Shown: in pieces, positions 36,468-43,244 of the stretch
Layout: each line of letters opens with the position of its first letter
Position numbering within the stretch: position 1 is the stretch's first letter
Assembly: GCF_013391475.1 (NCBI RefSeq)
Contig: NZ_JACBAZ010000007.1
Coordinates: 62,001 to 126,000 of the forward strand
Direction of reading: 5' to 3'
Length of the DNA stretch: 64,000 nt
Origin: Oceaniferula marina
GTDB taxonomy: Bacteria; Verrucomicrobiota; Verrucomicrobiia; Verrucomicrobiales; Akkermansiaceae
Notes under the pieces: generated by a model
Databases searched by the model: none
Told to the model about the DNA's origin: nothing
What the model saw: only the letters and a program-made list of their open reading frames with translations
Translations under genes and position numbers: made by a program

Positions 36468-36605
36468 GCAGGCGGTGTGTTTGTTTCGTTGTATAGTCTA
36501 TGAACGTTGGAAAATTGCAAATGATGCGAATTTTTTTTTGAAGAATCCTCTCCATGGGAGCGGCGGCGGGATGCTTCTTTTTTTACTTTGGTGTGTAGCC
36601 CGGGC

Positions 36606-36633
36606 TTGCATGCTTCGTCTTGCCTTTTAGAAT
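36606..36633 (+). promoter_or_regulatory. Possible promoter of fmt, nearly leaderless
   Basis: TTGCAT (36606-36611) and TAGAAT (36628-36633) are 16 bp apart and the -10-like box ends 8 bp before the favoured ATG of fmt. Confidence 0.35.
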
Positions 36634-36641
36634 GCCGCTTC

Positions 36642-37613
36642 ATGTCCGATTTGCGTATTGTTTTTATGGGGACCGGGGATATTGCCATCCCCTCGTTTTT
36701 ATCCTTGCTGCCAAGGCCACCACTAGCGCTGGTGACTCAGCCGGATAAACCTGTAGGTCGAAAGCAGGTGATGACTGCGCCTCGGATTAAAACCGTGGCG
36801 CTTGAACATGGGATTTGCGTTTTGCAGCCAGAGAAAGCCGGGGATCAAGCGTTTTTGGATGAACTTAAGGCTTTGAAACCTGATGTGATCGTCGTGATGG
36901 CCTATGGGCAGATTCTCAAACAAGCACTGCTGGATCTTCCACGGGTGGCGATTATCAATGTGCACGCTTCTCTTTTACCCAAGTACCGCGGAGCCGCTTG
37001 TATCCAGGCTGCCATCGATGCCGGGGATGCCACAACCGGCGTAACCGTTATGCATGTGGTTAAAGCTCTGGATGCCGGGGATGTGATCCTGCGTCGGGAA
37101 ATTGAGATTGGAGCTGACGAAACCGGAGGAGTGCTTCATGACCGACTTGCTGACTTGTCGCCTATGGCGCTCGCAGAAGCACTTAAGCAAATCGCCGATG
37201 CTTCGGCGGGGAGGGAACCCCAGGATGAGAGTCAGGTTTCATATATCCCCAAGCTCATGCGGCAGGATGGCGAAATCGATTGGAACCAATCCGCTGCGAA
37301 GATTGAACGGCGGGTTCGCGCGTATGACCCTTGGCCGGGAACTTCGACCGCTTACATCGAAACCAAAGGTCGTCACCGAGGCCGGCTTCGTCGCTTGAAA
37401 GTGTACCCTCAGGTCAGGCTGGTCGAGGGGGCGGGAGCTCCGGGAGAGGTGTTGGAGTGTGAGGGTCGCTTGGTGGTTGCTTGTGGAGAGGGTGCCTTGG
37501 AAATTCAGGAGCTACAAGCCGATGGTTCGCGGCGAATGTCTGCAGCTGAATTTTTATTGGGAGGCGCATTGCAAGCCGGAGATGTTTTGCAATCAGGAGG
37601 GAGCCCAAAGTAG
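36642..37613 (+). CDS. fmt: Methionyl-tRNA formyltransferase
   Basis: A 323-residue Fmt. It transfers a formyl group from 10-formyltetrahydrofolate to initiator Met-tRNA. The N-terminal domain has IVFMGTGDIAIPSFL at 6-20, VTQPDKPVGR, and the active-site segment NVHASLLPKYRGAACIQ (107-122) with Asn107 and His109; the catalytic Asp is in ALDAGDVI. The C-terminal OB-like domain starts with RVRAYDPWPGTSTAY. The ATG at 36642 agrees with the family start; the frame is open to 36588 but adds nothing conserved. Confidence 0.95.
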   Translation: MSDLRIVFMGTGDIAIPSFLSLLPRPPLALVTQPDKPVGRKQVMTAPRIKTVALEHGICVLQPEKAGDQAFLDELKALKPDVIVVMAYGQILKQALLDLPRVAIINVHASLLPKYRGAACIQAAIDAGDATTGVTVMHVVKALDAGDVILRREIEIGADETGGVLHDRLADLSPMALAEALKQIADASAGREPQDESQVSYIPKLMRQDGEIDWNQSAAKIERRVRAYDPWPGTSTAYIETKGRHRGRLRRLKVYPQVRLVEGAGAPGEVLECEGRLVVACGEGALEIQELQADGSRRMSAAEFLLGGALQAGDVLQSGGSPK

Positions 37614-37623
37614 GGAAAAGGAG

Positions 37624-37642
37624 GGCAGCTTTTCAAGCTGCC
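37624..37642 (+). terminator. Hairpin after fmt
   Basis: GGCAGCTT-TTC-AAGCTGCC is a perfect 8-bp stem 10 bp after the fmt stop. No T-tract follows, so it may be a weak terminator. Confidence 0.45.
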
Positions 37643-37660
37643 GACAAGCTTGGAGACCTC

Positions 37661-37869
37661 ATACCACTCCGCAAAACAGACGAGACGATTGATCGTTGTT
37701 GAGGTATTTGGAGCACTGTGGAATAGCACTGCGTGATCCATGAGAGTTCCGGATGAATGACTCCTTTGGCTTTGTTTCTCCTTAGTCATGGTGCCCGCAC
37801 CATTCCTTCGTCGCGCCTTACCAAAGAACTCATTCCGGCTATCGTCCCGTCTGTTTTACTACTTGGTAT
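37661..37869. mobile_element. Structured terminal-inverted-repeat element, copy A2
   Basis: Nearly identical to copy A1 at 13374: same ends (ATACCACTCCGCAAAACAGA on the left, CTTGGTAT on the right) and the same apical hairpin ATGGTG-CCCG-CACCAT at 37788-37803. It differs by a 13-nt insertion in the left half and a 4-nt deletion in the middle stem. Confidence 0.8.
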
Positions 37870-37905
37870 CAGATACCGGCAGGGCGAATACGTTAGGGAT
37901 TGACA

Positions 37906-37966
37906 GCCTGCGGCGCTGACAGGATTCACTTGATTGAAGAGGATTTACAGGATTCTTTTAGAAGGA
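37906..37966. repeat. Dispersed GGATTTACAGG-type repeat, direct copy
   Basis: Holds GCCTGCGGCGCTGACAG followed by TCACTTGATTGAAGAGG and ATTTACAGGATTCTTTTAG; partner of the repeat at 31345-31467. It abuts element B1. Confidence 0.65.
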
Positions 37967-38200
37967 ATACCATTCTCCCGGTGATTTTATCGGAATGGAC
38001 AAATAGTGAAGAGCTTGAGATGGAAGCTAGTCAGCGTAGCTGATGGGAATGGTAAGCGGTATTTCTTTGGCTTGATTTCGGCGTTTTTCCTCAGTCATGG
38101 AGCACGCACCATTCCTTCAACGTTCTTTGATAAAGAACAAAATCTACTCGAAAAATCTACCAATTACTCATTGCCTCATTGGTACAACCACTCAAATGGT
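37967..38200. mobile_element. Structured terminal-inverted-repeat element, copy B1
   Basis: Starts ATACCATTCTCCCGGT and ends ACCACTCAAATGGT. The left 140 bp are about 90 percent identical to copy B2 (39197); the right half has diverged. The apical hairpin ATGGAG-CACG-CACCAT at 38097-38112 has one mismatch, and the CCAAAG arm of the middle stem is lost, so this may be a decayed copy. A frame open from 38006 across it is not a gene. Confidence 0.7.
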
Positions 38201-38316
38201 CTCAGAGAGAAGCTTGCCCGTGGACGGCAGCTCATAGACGGCCTGATTCAGGCCAATCAGTGCTGCCGGCGATGATGTTGTAGTCGGCCAATGGCTGCAA
38301 CGGCCAATATTTATCA
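38201..38316. other. Intergenic, nothing recognised
   Basis: Sequence between element B1 and the stop of the SHD1-like gene; no gene, repeat copy or terminator-like hairpin with a T-tract is seen. Confidence 0.4.
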
Positions 38317-39054
38317 TCAGAGGCCCTCCGAGATTTTTTCCATTTGGATGGTTCCCTCGGTTTCAGTTTTGACCACTTCTCCGTCGATGATGAGCTCGAT
38401 TTTGCAACCGACCATTTGATCTTTGCGTCGCCCTCCGGGTTTGTCGACATAGGGTTCGGTATAACTTTGCCCGTCGCGATTTTTTTTGGTTTTATATTTG
38501 ATCACGGGTTCCAGTTTGCCGGAGACGATACCGATGGTTTCGGTTTTCAGGGTGACGGTTTCCCGTGAGGTGATTTCTTCGCAGGTGAGGGTGCCGCTCA
38601 CTTGCTTCGGGGTGCGTTCGGGGCTGAGGTAGTCTTGGACCGTATAGTAGAGTGTGTAGTTCAGCGTGAGATTGGTAAAACTGGATTTGGATCGATTGTT
38701 CAGGCTGATGGTGTAGCCGCTTGGAGCGACTCTGTTTTCGATCCTGGGTTCGAGTTGTTTTTCCGACTTGTCTTGGAATTTCCGCAACGAGATGCTGATG
38801 CTTTCTCCGACTGCGAGGCGTTTGGCGTTTTCTTTGACGTAGGTTCTGTCGTCTTCGCTGAGGATCTCGATGGAGAACGACTGCTTGCGTCCGGCTTTGT
38901 TCCGCACCGTGACGCGTTTGGTTTTTTCATCGTAGCCGGTAAGCTCGGCATAAAAACTTTTGGTTTCATCCGCGTTTTGGAAGCGGCGCATTTCTGCCTG
39001 GCTTGGCAGGATGGCGAGAATGGTGCAGGCAAGGATTAATCGTTTGCTGAACAT
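38317..39054 (-). CDS. Exported protein with an SHD1-like N-terminal domain
   Basis: A 245-residue protein with a signal peptide (LILACTILAILPSQA, about 6-20). Residues 22-77 (RRFQNADETKSFYAELTGYD to ILSEDDRTYV) match the SHD1-like motif frequent in planctomycete and verrucomicrobial exported proteins: an aromatic segment, V-T-V-R-N-K-A-G-R, then LSEDDR. The remainder is beta-rich with an N-L-T-L-N-Y-T-L-Y-Y stretch and no family I recognise. It lies between two structured repeat elements and may be cotranscribed with nothing else. Function unknown. Confidence 0.65.
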   Translation of the reverse strand: MFSKRLILACTILAILPSQAEMRRFQNADETKSFYAELTGYDEKTKRVTVRNKAGRKQSFSIEILSEDDRTYVKENAKRLAVGESISISLRKFQDKSEKQLEPRIENRVAPSGYTISLNNRSKSSFTNLTLNYTLYYTVQDYLSPERTPKQVSGTLTCEEITSRETVTLKTETIGIVSGKLEPVIKYKTKKNRDGQSYTEPYVDKPGGRRKDQMVGCKIELIIDGEVVKTETEGTIQMEKISEGL

Positions 39055-39135
39055 GACAAAGTCATTTAGAGCCGACAGCTCTTGCTTGTCAAAGCTGAAT
39101 GGCCGTGGTGGAGCATGGAAGTTTTCCTAGGTATG

Positions 39136-39168
39136 ACAAAAACGCCCTACGGGTTACCGCAGGGCGTT
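39136..39168 (-). terminator. Terminator of the coiled-coil gene, on the far side of element B2
   Basis: On the minus strand AACGCCCT-GCGG...CCGT-AGGGCGTT forms a long stem (one mismatch) followed by TTTTT. It stands about 245 bp beyond the stop of the gene at 39414, and element B2 fills the space between. Confidence 0.75.
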
Positions 39169-39196
39169 GGATGTGAGAATGAAGACTTGGGGAGTT

Positions 39197-39414
39197 ATAC
39201 CATTCTCCTGGTTATTTTATCGGAATGGACAAATAGTGAAGAGCTAGATCTGGAAGCGAGTCAGCGTAGCTGATGGGAATGAAAAGCGGTATTTCTTTGG
39301 CTTGATTTCGGCGTTTTTCCTCAGTCATGTAGCTCGCTACATTCCTTTGTCACGCCTTGAACTCCAGGCCAAAGGAACACCGCCATTCCGACAAACGAAC
39401 CACTCAAATGGTAT
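39197..39414. mobile_element. Structured terminal-inverted-repeat element, copy B2
   Basis: A 218-bp element with ends ATACCATT and AATGGTAT. Nested pairings: CGGAATGG (39221-39228) with CCATTCCG (39383-39390), GCGGTATTTCTTTGGC (39286-39301) with GCCAAAGGAACACCGC (39368-39383), and the apical ATGTAG-CTCG-CTACAT (39327-39342). The whole element can fold as one rod. Its right end touches the stop codon of the gene at 39414. Confidence 0.8.
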
Positions 39415-40505
39415 TACTTGGTTTTGTCCCCGTGTTGGCTTGCGTATTCAGCCAGCCATTTTTTGCGCGCTTCTAGATTGAGTTTGGTTTGGTTCAGAGA
39501 TGCGGCCCGTTTTTTGAGTTCGTTGTAACTGCTGGTCATCGAGTTGTTGTCGCGACGGATGTCGTTGGCAATTTCACGGATCATCAATTCGGTGTCATGG
39601 GCCTGGTTTCGATTGACTGAATGAGTGGCGGTGGAGCCGCTACCAGGCTGCATCAGGCCGGCGAGTTGTTTGCTGCGGGCTTCGATGGTTTTGTCGTTAC
39701 GGGCGATGTCTTCAGTGTAGAACTTACGGGTTTCTTCAGAAATACCCTTTTCCTTGGATTTGTTGCGCAGTGTGTTGTTGCGGCGTTCCAAGTCTTCGAT
39801 GCTGTTTTTCAGAGCCTCGACCATTTTCTTTCGTTGTTTATCGGTGAATGTGGTTTCACGTCGGTTCTGTTTCCATTCTTCACTGACCCGTGAAGAGTCC
39901 CAACCCCAACCACCGCCATAGCCGTATCGGTCGGAGCTATCGTTTTCGTATTTTTTGTAGTCGACGTGTTCGGTGAATGATTTTGAAAGTTCGACCATTT
40001 GATCGACTCGAGTCTCGATTTTTTTATCGAATTTCTGGATTCCTTTGTTGGCTGCTGTATCGCCGACAGAGTTTTTCCCCGAACGGAGTTGTTCTTTGAG
40101 TTCGGCCCGGCGTCGGTTGTAATCCTCGATGGTCCGGTACAGGCCTTTCATGACATCTTGTTTCATTTGGGCGACTCTGGTTTTTGAATTTTGGGAGTCT
40201 TTCATTTTAGCCAGAGTGGAGACGATTTTACCGATACGTTTTTCAATACGTTCGTTGAGTCGTTCGATGTCGGCTACGATTACGTGGATCTGTTCCTCGC
40301 GATCTTTGATGCGCTCTTCGATCAGGGGGATGGAAGCTTTCCGGCTGGCCAACTCTTCCGCACTGAGGAGTTCGAGTTTTTTGTCCGGCGTTTTTTCACC
40401 GGTTTCAGCTGCGTTTTGCGCTGCGTTTTGCGCTTGGCTTAGCGTAAGGCTTGAGAGCAGTAGGGATCCGGATAGGATGGTTGTGGCGTAGGTGGAATGT
40501 TTCAT
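39414..40505 (-). CDS. Exported coiled-coil protein
   Basis: A 363-residue protein of unknown function. A signal peptide (ending SQAQ near residue 26) is followed by long charged helices with heptad character: about 50-135 (EELASRKASIPLIEERIKDR and on) and 230-360. A Gly/Trp/Tyr-rich break at about 198-210 (YGYGGGWGW) interrupts the coils. Composition is very rich in Lys, Arg, Glu and Asn. Such proteins often sit in the periplasm as structural parts. Its stop codon lies at the very edge of repeat element B2. No close family is recognised. Confidence 0.65.
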   Translation of the reverse strand: MKHSTYATTILSGSLLLSSLTLSQAQNAAQNAAETGEKTPDKKLELLSAEELASRKASIPLIEERIKDREEQIHVIVADIERLNERIEKRIGKIVSTLAKMKDSQNSKTRVAQMKQDVMKGLYRTIEDYNRRRAELKEQLRSGKNSVGDTAANKGIQKFDKKIETRVDQMVELSKSFTEHVDYKKYENDSSDRYGYGGGWGWDSSRVSEEWKQNRRETTFTDKQRKKMVEALKNSIEDLERRNNTLRNKSKEKGISEETRKFYTEDIARNDKTIEARSKQLAGLMQPGSGSTATHSVNRNQAHDTELMIREIANDIRRDNNSMTSSYNELKKRAASLNQTKLNLEARKKWLAEYASQHGDKTK

Positions 40506-40655
40506 GGTTATCGTATCGGTTGTTAATCGAGGAACTTAAACTAGCAAGGATTCAGAGTCCTGGTCAAGCGGACAATCGTCTTGATTTGCTAGATAAGATG
40601 TTTTTAAGCTTGCTCAGTGGTGGTGAGATTCGCTTATGATGACCCATTGATTACA

Positions 40656-43019
40656 ATGACGTACGAGATTGCATATGTCTTGGTTCTGTTGGCGGTGGCT
40701 TTGGTGCTTTTTGTCACTGAAGTGGTGCGGATGGATTTGGTTGCCTTCCTTGTGTTGGTGGTTCTGGCTGTTGGTGGAATGGTTTCGCCCCAACAGGCTT
40801 TGGCGGGGTTCAGTAATCCTGCTGTGGTTACGGTGTGGGCGATGTTTATTCTGAGTGCCGGATTAAGCTCTACCGGGGTGGCTGATGTGATAGGAAAGCA
40901 GGTGCTACGGGTCGCGGGGAAGGGGGAGGTCAGGATCATCTTTACAGTGATGATGGCTGCAGGGGTGATGTCCGCATTCATGAATAACGTCGGAGTCGCA
41001 GCTTTGATGTTGCCGGTGGTGATGGATATTGCGCGCCGAACCGGGGTCTCACCTTCCAGGTTGCTGATGCCGATGGCTTATGCCTCGCTGCTTGGAGGAT
41101 TGACAACCTTGGTAGGAACGCCCCCGAACCTGGTGGCTTCGGGAGCTCTTGAGCAGGCAGGATACGAACCGTTTCAGCTATTTGAGTTTGCTCCGATAGG
41201 TGTGCCCGCTTTGTTGATAGGTTCTCTGTTTGTTGCCTTGGTGGGAAGGCACTTGTTGCCGAAGGAGGTGCCTGAGCACTTTCAGGAAAGCATGCAGACA
41301 GCGGGGGCGATGTTGAAATTTGACTATGAAATCGATAAGCATCGCTTCCAGTTGAAGGTTGGTGAGGGTACCTCGGTGCCTGGGCAAACGCTTGAGTCTT
41401 TGGGTCTTGGCTCGGTGCTTGGGTTGAACGTCTATGCTGTCAGGCGAGGGGATGAAACCTTGACTGATATCGACGGAGGTTTTGTGCTGCGTGCTGGGGA
41501 TTTATTGTTTCTTCAAGGGAGCGTTGAGCAGTTTCAGTATTTTCTTGGTTGGCGGGCTTTTGAAATGGCACGGGGGGCTGAGATATCGGAGCTGTTAGCA
41601 TTACAGCATATTGCTTTTTTAGAGTTGAGCTTGGCGGACGGGTCTGAACTGCTCGGCCATTCGGTGGAGGAACTTGGTTTTTCTTCGCGGTTTCCAGGTT
41701 TTATCGTTTCGGTTTTAAGAGGGGGGCGTGAAATCCGTTCGGGTATTCCATTGCTGGTGTTGCAGTCTGGCGACTGCCTTCGTGTGGAGACGCGGGAAGA
41801 GAATGTTTCCGAGTATGTAAAATCTGGATGTTTTTCTCAGGTCACACGGATTGAAGGGGATGCGATGGATGTTTTTTATGAGGAGTCCCAGTCTCTGTTT
41901 CAGCTAGAGATTTCAGAGTGGTCACAATTTGCCGGTCGACGGATATCGGAAACCAGGGTGGGTGAGGTGTTGCATCTGAGGATCGTTGGGATCGCGCGAA
42001 AGAGCGGAGAAAACTATTTCCCGGTCGGGGATGATGTGTTTCAACCTGGAGATAAGTTATTGGTGCAGGGGAGTCGGCAGACGGAGGATATCTTACATGG
42101 CTTGCAGAGCTTGGAATTGAGTCAGGGGAATGAGCTTGGCGATTTGCACGACCTGGACGTTGGTTTGGCAGAGGTCACCTTGTCTCCGCAGAGTAGTCTG
42201 GCAGGAAAGAAGATTGCGGAGATGAATTTCCGGCGGCGTTATGGATTGCAGATTCAGGCAATTTGGCGTCGAGGGCAGGTGCTTGGTTATGGATTGTCCA
42301 ATGAGTCGCTTGAGTTGGGAGATGCCATTCTATTGACTGGCCCCGGGCGGAGGATTGAGGACCTGGCAACGGATGCTGATTTTTTGGTGTTGTCGCGTCA
42401 GGATGTGGGGCAGCCTCAGAGCAAAGGTGGAGGGAAAGCATGGCTAGCAACGCTTGTTATGCTTGGCGTGATTGTGATGGTGTTGTTCGGGGTGTTGCCG
42501 ATTGCGGTGGCTGCGATTGCCGGTGTGGTGGTGATGGTGATTGGACGATGTTTATCGATGGATGATGGATACCGGGCGATCGAATGGCAGTCGGTGTTTT
42601 TGATTGCCTGTATGATTCCGATGGGGACGGCGATGCAGGAGTCAGGTGCGGCCCAGTGGATTGCCGGAGGGGTGGCTTCGGTGGCAGAACCTTTTGGTGC
42701 GTGGGGGATGGTGATTGGGTTGTATGTTTTGACGTCCTTGGCGACGACCATTGTTCCGACCACGGCCTTGGTGTTGATTATGGCTCCGATTGCGATTGGT
42801 GCCGCGGTGCGTTTGGGGATATCACCTCATCTGATTATGATGGCTGTGGCGATGGCGGCTTCTGCCAGTTTTACCAGTCCGATTTCCCACCCGGCTAACG
42901 TTATGGTGATGGGACCCGGGGGGTATCGGTTTATTGATTATGTGAAGATGGGGGTGCTGCTTGCGGTTGTGGTGATGCTTACGGTGGTTCCGATTATTGC
43001 GATGATGGACTGGAGCTAG
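40656..43019 (+). CDS. SLC13/DASS-type transporter with four RCK_C-like domains
   Basis: A 787-residue polytopic membrane protein of the divalent anion:sodium symporter superfamily. The first half has about five transmembrane segments with the re-entrant motif MNNVGVAALMLP and GTPPNLVASG. A cytoplasmic insert of about 400 residues contains four successive TrkA-C/RCK_C-like units, marked by LRAGDLLFLQG, LQSGDCLRVE, FQPGDKLLVQG and LELGDAILLTG. Then the second half of the transporter follows, with TIVPTTALVLIMAPIA and SASFTSPISHPANVMVMGPGGY. Homologues are often annotated as sulfate or other anion permeases. The ATG at 40656 starts just before helix 1. The substrate is uncertain. Confidence 0.85.
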   Translation: MTYEIAYVLVLLAVALVLFVTEVVRMDLVAFLVLVVLAVGGMVSPQQALAGFSNPAVVTVWAMFILSAGLSSTGVADVIGKQVLRVAGKGEVRIIFTVMMAAGVMSAFMNNVGVAALMLPVVMDIARRTGVSPSRLLMPMAYASLLGGLTTLVGTPPNLVASGALEQAGYEPFQLFEFAPIGVPALLIGSLFVALVGRHLLPKEVPEHFQESMQTAGAMLKFDYEIDKHRFQLKVGEGTSVPGQTLESLGLGSVLGLNVYAVRRGDETLTDIDGGFVLRAGDLLFLQGSVEQFQYFLGWRAFEMARGAEISELLALQHIAFLELSLADGSELLGHSVEELGFSSRFPGFIVSVLRGGREIRSGIPLLVLQSGDCLRVETREENVSEYVKSGCFSQVTRIEGDAMDVFYEESQSLFQLEISEWSQFAGRRISETRVGEVLHLRIVGIARKSGENYFPVGDDVFQPGDKLLVQGSRQTEDILHGLQSLELSQGNELGDLHDLDVGLAEVTLSPQSSLAGKKIAEMNFRRRYGLQIQAIWRRGQVLGYGLSNESLELGDAILLTGPGRRIEDLATDADFLVLSRQDVGQPQSKGGGKAWLATLVMLGVIVMVLFGVLPIAVAAIAGVVVMVIGRCLSMDDGYRAIEWQSVFLIACMIPMGTAMQESGAAQWIAGGVASVAEPFGAWGMVIGLYVLTSLATTIVPTTALVLIMAPIAIGAAVRLGISPHLIMMAVAMAASASFTSPISHPANVMVMGPGGYRFIDYVKMGVLLAVVVMLTVVPIIAMMDWS

Positions 43020-43127
43020 GGAGCGGGGGGATTTGCAAAAAAATCCGAGAGGGAATTGTTGGGAGGAAATGACTGTGGGGATAGGCGTGGGTGCTTGACG
43101 CTGAGTAAAAAAGAACACAACGGCGGC

Positions 43128-43155
43128 TTGACCTCTCGGCTTTGCCTGCTACGTT
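43128..43155 (+). promoter_or_regulatory. Possible promoter of the pyruvate, phosphate dikinase gene
   Basis: TTGACC (43128-43133) and TACGTT (43150-43155) with 16 bp between, about 90 bp before the ATG at 43245. Confidence 0.4.
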
Positions 43156-43244
43156 GCGCCTCCTCATTTATGAAAAGTAGCGGTCGTTGCATCGTTTTCT
43201 TTTTCTAACGAGGAAAAACCCCCAACCACTTAACCAATAGTAAT

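Noticed and set aside
38006-38275. 89-codon plus-strand frame
   Set aside because: Covers structured element B1 and has no protein-like features.
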